Source: Bacillus sp. AFS015802 (lineage in GTDB: Bacteria > Bacillota > Bacilli > Bacillales > Bacillaceae_B). Taken from it: a stretch of DNA of 64,000 nucleotides. The translations under genes were made by a program, and so were the position numbers. Location of the stretch: the NCBI RefSeq assembly GCF_002561455.1, contig NZ_NTUP01000007.1, positions 1-64,000 on the forward strand, read 5' to 3'. This document shows, one piece after another, positions 34,872 through 43,279 of the stretch. The notes beneath the pieces were generated by a model. It saw only the letters and a program-made list of their open reading frames with translations. It made no database searches and was not told where the DNA came from. Position 1 is the stretch's first letter; each line of letters opens with the position of its first letter.

Positions 34872-35561
34872 TTAGTATAAGGCTTCAAACTCTTTTTCGC
34901 TCATTAAGAATTCCGAAACAACTTTTTCGGTTGTATCTTCCATTTTATTCGCTAAACCTACTAACTTCAGACCGGAATATTCTATTCCATCATGACGATA
35001 GTCGAATACAAGCTCCCCATTCTCTACGTCGCTCAACTTATCTCCCCTTTTACCAACCACTTTCTTAATGGACTCCCTTTGTAGATGAGGATAAAGCATA
35101 ACCTTGACGATATATTCTTTATCTCTTTGAAGCCGGTCAGTTGCAAACTGAAAATAGCCGTCTGAATCTGTCGTTACTTTTTCTCTCCTAATAAGCGTGA
35201 CACCATCTCTTTTGTATTGCTCAATCATGAGCATTGCCCCTTCAGGTAATGAGGTCTCTCCCTTTATAACGACTTGGTTAGGGAAATTGTACACCTTACC
35301 TGACATCTCGTAACTTTCTTCATGATCCTCCAAGGACTGAGCCGATCGTGTATCCTCTCCTGGACTGATGAAGTAGTAACCTGCAAGAGGGGTGATTATT
35401 AGAAGGATCATAAGGAAGGCCATATTAGGAACAGCCGATTGGTAGACTCGTCGTTTCCAGTCCCTTCTATGCGCTTTCCTCCATACTGTTTGAAATTCCA
35501 CTGTTGACTTTTCCTGTTCATCTATATGATCAAATAATGTCTTTAACTTAGCTTTCTTCAT
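34872..35561 (-). CDS. Probable anti-sigma factor with an extracellular carboxypeptidase-regulatory-like domain
   Basis: 229 residues. Cytoplasmic N-terminus (1-42), transmembrane helix (about 45-66: AVPNMAFLMILLIITPLAGYYFI), then a beta-rich ectodomain (about 85-205). The ectodomain resembles the lipoprotein two genes upstream: both read as V-x-G-T/E-T/S-L, later P-x-x-Q-x-x-S/A-I-x-K, then G-x-L/I...R-x-DG-x-EY. The start overlaps the sigma gene by 14 bases. Anti-sigma role is inferred from topology and coupling. Confidence 0.7.
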   Translation of the reverse strand: MKKAKLKTLFDHIDEQEKSTVEFQTVWRKAHRRDWKRRVYQSAVPNMAFLMILLIITPLAGYYFISPGEDTRSAQSLEDHEESYEMSGKVYNFPNQVVIKGETSLPEGAMLMIEQYKRDGVTLIRREKVTTDSDGYFQFATDRLQRDKEYIVKVMLYPHLQRESIKKVVGKRGDKLSDVENGELVFDYRHDGIEYSGLKLVGLANKMEDTTEKVVSEFLMSEKEFEALY

Positions 35562-36099
35562 ATAATCCCGCCTTGGTTAGGTCAATTTCCCCCTTCGATT
35601 CGAGACGCCTCAATTGCTTCAGTGCAGTATTCAACCTGGATTTCGCTGTCCCGATTGGTATCCGGAGAATCTGAGAACATTCTTTCAACGTGAACTCCGA
35701 GTAAAAGTGGAGGACAATGATCTCTTTACTTTTCCATGAAAGAGAATGAACGATCTTCCACAGTTCTCTGTTACCATCTGATTTCAAGAAACTCTGTTCG
35801 ACCGAATCAACTTGATCATGTAGGTTGTCATCAGAAAAGAACGAAAAACATTTTATGATTCTTTGTTTGTTCATAACCGTCTTGGCCACATTCATGGTGA
35901 TGGTGTAGATCCAAGGTTTGATCGGTTTTGTGTCGTCGTACTTATCGTAATGACTTAAGAGTCTGATGAACGTCTCTTGGGTGACATCATCCGCTAAACT
36001 CCTGGACTTCGTCAAAAGCAGCGCTGCTCGGTAAACATACTCTCTATATGTTTTGAAAATCTCTTCTGCTTTTGCCTCTTCAATAAACACTGACGTCAC
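35548..36099 (-). CDS. ECF-type RNA polymerase sigma factor
   Basis: 183 residues. Region 2 (about 13-85: FKTYREYVYRAALLLTKSRSLADDVTQETFIRLLSHYDKYDDTKPIKPWIYTITMNVAKTVMNKQR) and region 4 (about 115-168: SLSWKSKEIIVLHFYSEFTLKECSQILRIPIGTAKSRLNTALKQLR). Starts at GTG 36099, overlapping the lipoprotein stop; GGAGGGG is just upstream. Middle gene of lipoprotein-sigma-anti-sigma. Confidence 0.87.
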   Translation of the reverse strand: MTSVFIEEAKAEEIFKTYREYVYRAALLLTKSRSLADDVTQETFIRLLSHYDKYDDTKPIKPWIYTITMNVAKTVMNKQRIIKCFSFFSDDNLHDQVDSVEQSFLKSDGNRELWKIVHSLSWKSKEIIVLHFYSEFTLKECSQILRIPIGTAKSRLNTALKQLRRLESKGEIDLTKAGLYEES

Positions 36100-36611
36100 T
36101 CCCCTCCACTGTTGGGGTGATCAAAGTAATCCAGCAGGAAGGTACTTTGTCTCGGACTCCCTTTCTCAACCTTATAAATAAAATCAAACATTTGGATACG
36201 TGCATATTCCTCTCCGTCTTTACGATTCTTTATCAAGCCTGGTGAACCTTCCCGGATGTTTTCACCACTGGAACCGTATATTTTTTGTATAGCGTCAGGT
36301 TGCTCATCTGGATTAAACGTGACAACTAATTTATGTTCTTCGTCTTTTTCATCTCTTTTGAAACTTGCACTGTAAGTATGGTCCTTATTCACTTTTGCCA
36401 CAGCTTCCTCCAGAACGGCATCCGTTTCAATATCCTTCAGCTCTATCTTAATCTTTGAGTCTGCTTCCAGTGTGCTAGTCCCGTTAACTGAAACGGTATT
36501 GCCGACCGTCTTCACATCGCCTGCGATTTTCACCTCTTTTTTTGAAGCAGCACATCCACTGAGCACTAGAGCCAAAAGTCCAAACATGATTAGTAAATTA
36601 TACTTATTCAA
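36096..36611 (-). CDS. Lipoprotein related to the ectodomain of the neighbouring anti-sigma factor
   Basis: 171 residues. Signal peptide with lipobox LSGC (Cys20). The mature part is beta-rich; its V-x-V-x-G-TSTL opening, PDEQPDAIQKIYGSSG and RKDGEEYARIQMF segments run parallel to the ectodomain of the protein at 34872-35561. TTG 36611 follows GGGGGAG. First gene of the operon; it probably acts outside the membrane with the anti-sigma factor. Confidence 0.75.
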   Translation of the reverse strand: MNKYNLLIMFGLLALVLSGCAASKKEVKIAGDVKTVGNTVSVNGTSTLEADSKIKIELKDIETDAVLEEAVAKVNKDHTYSASFKRDEKDEEHKLVVTFNPDEQPDAIQKIYGSSGENIREGSPGLIKNRKDGEEYARIQMFDFIYKVEKGSPRQSTFLLDYFDHPNSGGE

Positions 36612-36692
36612 CTCTTCTCCCCCTTTATCTATTAATGATTTACTATTATTACTAGCAAACCAGCAAAAGGGTTCGATGTTTTTTAAAAATTG

Positions 36693-36727
36693 TAAAAAAA
36701 TAGAACTCGCACCAGTTGCGAGTTTCT
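36693..36727 (-). terminator. Terminator upstream of the lipoprotein-sigma operon
   Basis: Minus strand AACTCGC, 7-base loop, GCGAGTT, then CTATTTTTTT. It follows four-palindrome element copy 3 by about 50 bases and ends transcripts coming from the right. Confidence 0.75.
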
Positions 36728-36784
36728 TTATGAGGAATGCACAATCTTTCAGCGCACTCTTTTATTGAAGAACCTCTAACAGAA

Positions 36785-36974
36785 ATAAGCGGAATTACTC
36801 CGGTTAAAATTAGAATGGAACGTGTTTTGAGGTAATTAACCGGAGTTTTTCCGCTTATGGACAGAAAAATTTCCGATATTTTGTATTTTCAAGTAAATAG
36901 GCGGAATTTTTCCGTCTATTTACTCCTTTTTTTACCGCGATGACTAATTAAGCGGAATTATTCCGTCTATTGAT
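36785..36974. repeat. Four-palindrome element, copy 3
   Basis: Palindromes with CGG at 36790, 36841, 36902 and 36953, spacing 51, 61 and 51 bp. The inter-palindrome stretch before the third unit (GTATTTT...AGTAAATAG) is also shared with copy 1, so the whole unit is homologous. It lies in the 36612-37100 gap with the terminator at 36693-36727 and a weak T-rich hairpin near 37025-37070 after the small membrane protein gene. Confidence 0.8.
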
Positions 36975-37100
36975 CAACTCTAGGACTTAACCTGATCTCC
37001 CGAACTCTTACTGTCTGTCATCATAAATTTGTCCCTTAAAAAAATGCAGCCGAAAACTGAGCCTCTGCTGTAAATGGGGGAACCTCTCAGCTCATTTCCT

Positions 37101-37292
37101 CTACCCTAAATCCTTCTTCCCATCAGAACTCTTAATGAACCTGACCAGAAACACAGTCCCCGTACAATTTAGTACGATACTTGCACTCAGGACGACCGCC
37201 CACAGTGGAGTCGGGAGCGGGAGAATAAAAGATAATAACATGAAGACAATCCCTCCTAATACGAATAGGAGACCTTTTGAAACATTGTTCAT
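37101..37292 (-). CDS. Small two-helix membrane protein
   Basis: 63 residues: two hydrophobic helices (about 8-27 and 33-53) and a charged tail KSSDGKKDLG. GGAGG lies 7 bases before ATG 37292; the in-frame ATG at 37322 precedes that site. No family recognised. It stands between the secreted phosphatase gene's terminator and repeat copy 3. Confidence 0.65.
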   Translation of the reverse strand: MNNVSKGLLFVLGGIVFMLLSFILPLPTPLWAVVLSASIVLNCTGTVFLVRFIKSSDGKKDLG

Positions 37293-37427
37293 GATTGTTC
37301 CTCCAAAAAATAATAAGTGCATTCATTTTAACATAAATACCCATTATTGGCGGGTACTTTTTTATCTGGAATCACCCTGTTTTCCAAATAATCTAACCCC
37401 CATATCGACTTTTCTTTATGTAACACA

Positions 37428-37464
37428 AAAAGGTCAAGCACCCTGCTTTAGGATGCTTGACCCA
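37428..37464 (-). terminator. Terminator after the secreted phosphatase gene
   Basis: Minus strand GGTCAAGCATC pairs with GGTGCTTGACC and is followed by TTTTTG. Confidence 0.85.
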
Positions 37465-37487
37465 CCATTTCCCGCTTTCTAACAAGA

Positions 37488-40400
37488 TTAGTACTCCTCA
37501 TTCACAACCGAAAATTCATCAATCACATCACCCTCTGATGTACGGGTAGTAAATGTGATGGTATCCTTCTCTACCTTTGCACTCATATACACCGCGATGT
37601 TTTCCATATTAACGTATTCAAATTTTTCGTCTGCCACTGCATCATAGTGCTTTCTGCCGGTGGTGCCCGCCACTACATAGACGGTTCCATTTTCATCTTC
37701 TTGGCCATCTTTAAGTTTCTTTGTCCGGCCGTACGCATGGTCGTGCCCGGAGAAGACGATGTCGATCCCGAGTTCATCGGCCACTGGAGGCAGCTTTTCC
37801 TTCATGATTTCATTGCCTCCAAATGGATTGGTGTAATAAGGAGGTTTATGGGTCACAAGGATTTTCCAAGGTTTATCCGAGTTCTTCATGTCTGTCTTCA
37901 GCCATTCAAGTTGCTGATTCAGTACCTCGGTTTCACTGGTAAAGCCAAGCACACTGATGTGCATGTTTTGGTAATCAACCGAATACGTACCGCCTTTGTC
38001 TGCATCAGGACCATTGTCGGGTGAGCCAAGAATCGCTTTGGCCAGACTTGCGTCATTGTCTCCCATGTATTCATGATTCCCGAGAGCCGCAATGAGATTC
38101 GTGGTTCGGATGTTTTCATACTGACTCATGATTCCTAATGTGTCATCCCATTGATTGAATTTAGACGCTTCATCGATAATGTCGCCAACGTGGATCATAA
38201 ACGCCGGTTCCTGGTCGTTGACCTTCGATAGAATCTGATCAAACAAACTCAAGTCCGACGGCGACTGTGTGTCACCCAGGACGGCAAACTCGAAGGAATG
38301 GCTTCGTTTTAACGTGGTGAATTCCTGCATGTCACTCCAGGTTTCTCCGTTTCCTACCCGGTACACATATGTCGTGTCCTGTTTAAGTTTCTTCAGTGTG
38401 ACTTGATTGACCCGAGCGATGCCATTTTTCGTAATGTCCAGTTCTCCATTGAACACCTCATCGCTCCACGAGCCTTTTTCCGTTTTTAGGCTCTTGTCAC
38501 CCTTTTTATCATAATCCTTTTTCCTGGCGTATTGGATGATAGGAGCTTCTTCTTTGCCCAGGGGACTGGACATCCAAGTGAACGTCTTGTCTTTATAAGG
38601 ATCATCTGTTGTGGGCGAGATGATATTTTTCAGCTCTTCTCCTTCCACGAGTGCCGGATAGGATTGTGTATCAAGCTTAAATGAATAGTGACCGTCTTTT
38701 ACAGAGTAAAGGGTGATGTCACTTATATCATTTGTAATGGAATCCACAACGAGTGATCCGTCTTCCCCCGTTTTCCCAAGCGAGAAAGGCTCGTCTCCGG
38801 TAGAGGCAAAGATTTCAGCCCCACTTACAGAATTCCCCTCCTGATCCAATACCATCATCGTTGCAGGCTTTCCTATTAATATCGGATCTGCTTCCACTTC
38901 TAATGCTGCGTCCACTTCAACACTTAGAGGCTTCATTGAATAGGTGGAGATGAACGTCTCTTCAACAGGCTGGGCATAGGTGATTTCCCCCTGTGTCATG
39001 TCTACGTTCAGCTTGCTGCCTTCACCTGTTGATGGTGGAATGGAAATGTGGATCTTTGCCGCATCGGCTGTATTTTCTGTTTCCCCACTATTCACCAGAT
39101 GGATGGTAAGAAGTCCCGACTCACTGTCATAGTTAAATGTACTTCCCGTGAATCCTTCTCCGAATGTAACGTCAGCCACTGGGAACGTTTTATCCACTTG
39201 CAGTTTCAACGTAGATTCAGAGATATCACCTGGATTGGCCGCTTTTACCGTCAGTTCGAATGCATCCCCTAAGAGTGCTTTTTCTTGATCCTGCATGATC
39301 TCAATCTTGGCAGCTCCAGTATTCACTGTAAAAAAGCCTGTTTTCACTGTCTGATTTCCAAATTTATCAGGCACCATCAGGGTAAATTGGTGCGTACCAT
39401 CTGCCCACTGTAATCCGCTCAGGGACACAGAGCCGTCCATGTCATAAGAGAAATGGCCCTCTCGCTTGGAGTAATCCTTACCATCCACAAACCATTTGAT
39501 TTTATCCCAATCGATACCTGTTTTGAATGGATCGTCTTCATACTCATGCACGTTTGCTTTTAAATTCACTGAGCTCGTTGTATATTCCTTGTCTTCTGCA
39601 TTTACGGACTCGATGACCGGTGGATATAAGTCATCCACTTTTTCGCCGTAAACCGCACGGATATTATCGACATAAAGAGATCCCTTTGTCATTGGTCCTG
39701 TTATGCCGGACTTCGTGGACATCATTCGGATTGCCTGCGTGCCTGATAGTTTAAAAGGCCCTGTAAAAGAGTCCGGGATATCGGCTTCGATATATTTCCA
39801 TCCGACCCAGTCGATCCCCGGTTTCTCACCGGTCAGGTTAATCGTTTGATTCTTATTGTTTCCATCCACAATCATCATTCTAAGCCAGTACCCCTCGGCT
39901 TCAGGTGTTCCATACACCCACATTCCTATGCTCTGTGGATCTCCTTCAATTTCCCTATTCACTCCCGGTCCGGCATATACTCCAAGGGTCGTTCCGGTTT
40001 GGGCATCAGTGAAATCAAAGTCAAGCTTTAAGGAATGATCTCCAAATCGGACCGGAGCAGGATAGGTTGATCGATTCAATGTCGCCTTCTCTCCCCGATT
40101 CGCCGTCGAAGTCTTCCACGTACCTAAATCATTCTCAAAGTCAAACAACACTTTTGGAAGAGTTCCTACTGAAATTTTCACCTGAGCTGACAGGTCGGTA
40201 TTTTTCAGTCGGGCTGTAATCGTTCCTTTTGCACTTTGGTCTTTCGTGTGAAGGACACCTTCCTCATCAATCGTACCCAGTCCTTCCGGAATATCAAACT
40301 CGATGTCCTTAAGGTTCCAATCGACTACCCGCTTTTCAAATGTGGTGATCAGTCCCAATGGAATCTCACTGTTTCTGGCTGCTGTCAGTTCCGGTGAAGA

Positions 40401-41579
40401 AAAAGAGATGGCATCAGGTGTGGCCATTTCAATGATGCTTTTACCGACCTCTTTTCCTTGATGCTTTAACACGACGTGCAACTGACCTGTTTTTCCGTTT
40501 GATTGGAAGACCCCATTTTCATCAATGGTCCCAAATGACGGATCTGATAGTTCCCACGTCAGCCCGGAGTCTGGCAGAGGAGCCGAGGCCATTGCCTTAT
40601 CTCTCCCTTTTGCACTGAACTGGACGGTAGATCCAGGAGTGAAGGATGTGTCATAAGGGGAGACGTAGGCTGAATCAAAGACATGATCAGAAGGCTCCTT
40701 TGACACTACCAGCCATGAGTTGGCCACACTTCTCTCACCGCGGTCAGAAGGCATATTATCAACCTCGAGATCATCCCCTCCTAGTGTACGGGTGGTAAAA
40801 GTAGAGGATCCTCCACCATCCAGGTTAAGAGCCGAAACCGCCCCTAAATCAATCATCAGTTGAGCTAGATCAGGCATGGAGATGCCGCTGGAATACGGCT
40901 CCTGCCTGCCGTCGATCACTGCGAAGAACACATCTCCATCAGCCTTGATTCCGACAGCTGTCCGAGGCTCTTTTTCCTCTCCCGTTTGGGGAGTTTGGTA
41001 GACTTGACTGTTCTTGACGAGAATCGCATTCCCACCGAGGGCTTCCTGCAAATCATCCTTGACCCCATCATACTCGGCCGTGCTTCCGATGACGGCTTCA
41101 CCGGACTTTTTCACACCAAAGAATCCCCACCCCTGACGAAGCTGAGCTTTGACAGCATTTCCATCCTTGAACACAATCCCGGTCGGTTCCCCTGTCGCCA
41201 TGTTATAAAAATCGGCATTCACGGCAGACACCACTTTATGGTTTTCGCCATCTGCGGCACTTGCCTGCTGCCTGACAGGCTGCAGTCCAAACGCCGTCCC
41301 GTCATTCGGAGTTCCCGCTTCAATCGAGACACTTGGGTTCTGTACATCTACATCCACTACGAAACTCTCAATCTTCTTCCCGTCACTGCCTTCAAAGCTG
41401 TAATGCTTCTCCATGACACCCGGAGCAAGATCAGCACGGTACTCGTTAATAGGAATCTGCACTACCTGTGACTGGAGGTCAAACTCCCCCAACGCTTCTG
41501 CCATATTCGGTAAAATGACGCTTCCCGCGACGGCAATGGATAAAACCACAGGCCAAACCTTCTTCTTGAATCTCCTCAT
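37488..41579 (-). CDS. Secreted phosphodiester glycosidase / metallophosphatase, multidomain
   Basis: 1363 residues. Signal peptide (about 1-30). Residues about 55-295 form an NAGPA-type phosphodiester glycosidase domain (SAVNADFYNMATGEPTGIV, RTAVGI, NLDGGGSSTF). Then Ig-like and carbohydrate-binding-like beta domains (about 300-1000), an FN3-like domain (about 1030-1090) and a C-terminal calcineurin-type metallophosphatase (about 1094-1300) with every motif: VLGDTQS, HVGDIID, LGNHEY, VTHKP, SGHDHAYGR. No cell-wall anchor is seen. ATG 41579 has GGGAGG 7 bases upstream. A PhoP-like box lies upstream, so phosphate scavenging is likely. Confidence 0.85.
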   Translation of the reverse strand: MRRFKKKVWPVVLSIAVAGSVILPNMAEALGEFDLQSQVVQIPINEYRADLAPGVMEKHYSFEGSDGKKIESFVVDVDVQNPSVSIEAGTPNDGTAFGLQPVRQQASAADGENHKVVSAVNADFYNMATGEPTGIVFKDGNAVKAQLRQGWGFFGVKKSGEAVIGSTAEYDGVKDDLQEALGGNAILVKNSQVYQTPQTGEEKEPRTAVGIKADGDVFFAVIDGRQEPYSSGISMPDLAQLMIDLGAVSALNLDGGGSSTFTTRTLGGDDLEVDNMPSDRGERSVANSWLVVSKEPSDHVFDSAYVSPYDTSFTPGSTVQFSAKGRDKAMASAPLPDSGLTWELSDPSFGTIDENGVFQSNGKTGQLHVVLKHQGKEVGKSIIEMATPDAISFSSPELTAARNSEIPLGLITTFEKRVVDWNLKDIEFDIPEGLGTIDEEGVLHTKDQSAKGTITARLKNTDLSAQVKISVGTLPKVLFDFENDLGTWKTSTANRGEKATLNRSTYPAPVRFGDHSLKLDFDFTDAQTGTTLGVYAGPGVNREIEGDPQSIGMWVYGTPEAEGYWLRMMIVDGNNKNQTINLTGEKPGIDWVGWKYIEADIPDSFTGPFKLSGTQAIRMMSTKSGITGPMTKGSLYVDNIRAVYGEKVDDLYPPVIESVNAEDKEYTTSSVNLKANVHEYEDDPFKTGIDWDKIKWFVDGKDYSKREGHFSYDMDGSVSLSGLQWADGTHQFTLMVPDKFGNQTVKTGFFTVNTGAAKIEIMQDQEKALLGDAFELTVKAANPGDISESTLKLQVDKTFPVADVTFGEGFTGSTFNYDSESGLLTIHLVNSGETENTADAAKIHISIPPSTGEGSKLNVDMTQGEITYAQPVEETFISTYSMKPLSVEVDAALEVEADPILIGKPATMMVLDQEGNSVSGAEIFASTGDEPFSLGKTGEDGSLVVDSITNDISDITLYSVKDGHYSFKLDTQSYPALVEGEELKNIISPTTDDPYKDKTFTWMSSPLGKEEAPIIQYARKKDYDKKGDKSLKTEKGSWSDEVFNGELDITKNGIARVNQVTLKKLKQDTTYVYRVGNGETWSDMQEFTTLKRSHSFEFAVLGDTQSPSDLSLFDQILSKVNDQEPAFMIHVGDIIDEASKFNQWDDTLGIMSQYENIRTTNLIAALGNHEYMGDNDASLAKAILGSPDNGPDADKGGTYSVDYQNMHISVLGFTSETEVLNQQLEWLKTDMKNSDKPWKILVTHKPPYYTNPFGGNEIMKEKLPPVADELGIDIVFSGHDHAYGRTKKLKDGQEDENGTVYVVAGTTGRKHYDAVADEKFEYVNMENIAVYMSAKVEKDTITFTTRTSEGDVIDEFSVVNEEY

Positions 41580-41633
41580 CTTTAAGCCTCCCAATCTCGT
41601 ATTCGCTAAAATCCATCAGCATTAGACAGGTTT

Positions 41634-41687
41634 ATCATAACGGAAAATGTTTAATGAAAAGTAAATTATTTGTAATTTTTAGATAAT
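41634..41687 (-). promoter_or_regulatory. PhoP-like box and -10 element of the secreted phosphatase gene
   Basis: On the minus strand TTA-type hexamers begin at 41686 (TTATCT), 41675 (TTACAA), 41664 (TTACTT) and 41654 (TTAAAC), spaced 11, 11 and 10 bp, followed 9 bases later by TATGAT (41639-41634). The PhoP consensus is TT(A/C/T)A(C/T)A repeated every 11 bp; each unit here has two or fewer mismatches when allowed one base of offset. Confidence 0.45.
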
Positions 41688-41735
41688 GAAACAAAAAGGG
41701 GAAATAGGGCCCATTACTTTCATAACAATAGAAAA

Positions 41736-41769
41736 GAAGCTGAAAATCCGGTTCGCGATTTTCAGCTTC
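41736..41769 (-). terminator. Strong hairpin, probable minus-strand terminator
   Basis: GAAGCTGAAAATC pairs perfectly with GATTTTCAGCTTC over an 8-base loop; on the minus strand TTTTCT follows. It separates the 42 kb genes from the phosphatase promoter. Confidence 0.6.
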
Positions 41770-41826
41770 ATAAAATTGAAAAAATCCCCATATCTATCCG
41801 TAAAGATAAATAAGGGGGAGATAAGT

Positions 41827-41995
41827 ATGAAGAAACTAGCTATAACATTATTATAAGGTGGATGTGGAAAACAGTAAGAATGGTGAAACGAGCACGGCGA
41901 CCGTAGCGGCAAGAATAAATCTAAATGAAGACGGGAAGATTGTCTCCATTCGAAATATGGATGTGGGTGGATTATTGGAAAAATTAAATCAGTAA
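41827..41995 (+). pseudogene. Remnant of a small lipoprotein-like gene
   Basis: A good ribosome site (GGGGGAG) precedes ATG 41827, which opens MKKLAITLL and then stops at TAA 41854. In the next frame, 41858-41995 reads on without a stop for 45 codons: VDVENSKNGETSTATVAARI...INLNEDGKIVSI..MDVGGLLEKLNQ. Signal-peptide start and folded-domain tail fit one gene with an internal deletion. A terminator follows at 42012. The rest of the 41580-42076 gap holds the promoter and hairpin listed separately. Confidence 0.6.
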
Positions 41996-42011
41996 ACTCT
42001 TGGACACAATC

Positions 42012-42050
42012 ATGGGAACTTCTAATCTAAGAAGTTCCCATTCGTTTATT
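42012..42050 (+). terminator. Terminator after the lipoprotein-gene remnant
   Basis: ATGGGAACTTCT and AGAAGTTCCCAT form a 12-bp stem over a 6-base loop, followed by TCGTTTATT. Confidence 0.7.
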
Positions 42051-42076
42051 AAATAAAATAATAAGAGCCTGCTAAA

Positions 42077-42481
42077 TTAATGCCTTTCCACCTTCAATAC
42101 ATCCTCAGAAGGAGACAGATACTCTTTATCCCCCAGTGTGAAATCCCCTTTTTGACGATTGATTTCAGCATACTGAACAGCTTTACCCTCGTTAAGAAAA
42201 ACAAGTAAGTAAATATCATCTCTACTACTGATATTGCTCCGATCTTCATATTCAACCCCCAACTGCTTTTCAATATGCTCTTCGGGTGAATAGGGTTCAA
42301 ACAGGTAAGCTTTGTCCCACTTGAAGTCTGCTATTGAATTGACCTCAATTTCCCTGTTGTTACGATCTTTAACCATAGAATATACGGACTTCTCGAAGTC
42401 TTTATTATGCTTAACATCATTGTTATTACAGCCAACTACCATAACTACTACGAGAAAGAGGGAGAAAGGCAGGCTTCTCAC
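42077..42481 (-). CDS. Small lipoprotein
   Basis: 134 residues. Signal peptide MRSLPFSLFLVVVMVVGC with lipobox; the mature part is polar (DFEKSVYSMVKDRNNREIEV, FEPYSPEEHIEKQLGVEYED). The pattern resembles small Bacillus lipoproteins of the YfjS/DUF-type but no family is certain. GTG 42481 gives the typical short n-region; an ATG 9 bases upstream is also in frame but overlaps the weak ribosome site AAAGTGAG. Confidence 0.6.
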   Translation of the reverse strand: MRSLPFSLFLVVVMVVGCNNNDVKHNKDFEKSVYSMVKDRNNREIEVNSIADFKWDKAYLFEPYSPEEHIEKQLGVEYEDRSNISSRDDIYLLVFLNEGKAVQYAEINRQKGDFTLGDKEYLSPSEDVLKVERH

Positions 42482-42511
42482 GGCAAACATCTCACTTTCT
42501 TTTCATGAAAA

Positions 42512-42721
42512 TTAAGCTGATGGCCCCCCACCACCACCTGTTTGATGATTGGCATTCGTGGCTTGTTGAGAATGTTGAGCCGACTTTTGATAAGCTTCAT
42601 CTCTTGGATCTGACGAATTCTTTTTGATGCTGTCTCCATAAAACTCCATTTTCCTTGAACCGATGAAAATACGGATGGCAAAATATAAGATGACGATCCC
42701 CAGAAAAATCAAGAAATACAT
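42512..42721 (-). CDS. Small single-helix membrane protein
   Basis: 69 residues: an N-terminal transmembrane helix (about 2-20) then a hydrophilic tail rich in N, Q, S and ending GGGGGPSA. ATG 42721 has GGAGG 7 bases upstream. No family recognised. 30 bases separate it from the downstream lipoprotein gene, so they may be co-transcribed. Confidence 0.6.
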   Translation of the reverse strand: MYFLIFLGIVILYFAIRIFIGSRKMEFYGDSIKKNSSDPRDEAYQKSAQHSQQATNANHQTGGGGGPSA

Positions 42722-42775
42722 GATCACACCTCCAGCATTTAGGACTTTCCTTATATTTACTGTAACATAAATGAT

Positions 42776-43279
42776 TTATGAGTTTTTAATTAACTCATGT
42801 TTCAAATACTCGATCTTCCCCAAATCCTTATGATTATTCTGATCTGCCCGATAACTGTCTTGGGAGGAAGCTTCGTACACACGTAAATACTGCTCCGGAT
42901 TTAACAGATAATAGTTCACTTCTCCTATTCGATGAATCTCTAAATCTTCTATTCTCACCCCAGAGAAGTCCGGCAACGTGTCAATGATACCGAATTCCAC
43001 AGATTGTCCCTCCTTCCAAAATTCATGTTCATGCAGATCAATCAGTGTATAGTCCATTGACTCCATGATCTCTACAATCTCACTCCAGTTATGTATGGAA
43101 GTTTCAGCCGGCACTTCCCAGCCCCTCTTATCACCAGGCACGTGAATGTCCAGATCCTGTGCATCCCAGCTTCTGCCGGTGACCACTTCCAATCCCACCG
43201 AGCCCATTAGCAGTGGCGTAATTCCAATCCCATTTAGTTTCCCGGCAATCTCAATAAACTCATTAAACTTTTGATTCAT
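42776..43279 (-). CDS. Nucleotidyltransferase-fold protein
   Basis: 167 residues. LLMGSVGLEVVTGRSWDAQDLDIHVPGD is the G-S-x9-D-x-D signature of minimal nucleotidyltransferases (kanamycin nucleotidyltransferase/AbiEii-like fold); VEFGIIDTLPDFSGV could supply the third acidic residue. The later part LLNPEQYLRVYEASSQDSYRADQNNHKDLGKIEYL is helical. Similar proteins are sometimes mislabelled as phosphoribosylanthranilate isomerase. ATG 43279 follows GAGGAG inside the upstream GNAT gene; overlap 17 bases. Target unknown. Confidence 0.65.
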   Translation of the reverse strand: MNQKFNEFIEIAGKLNGIGITPLLMGSVGLEVVTGRSWDAQDLDIHVPGDKRGWEVPAETSIHNWSEIVEIMESMDYTLIDLHEHEFWKEGQSVEFGIIDTLPDFSGVRIEDLEIHRIGEVNYYLLNPEQYLRVYEASSQDSYRADQNNHKDLGKIEYLKHELIKNS

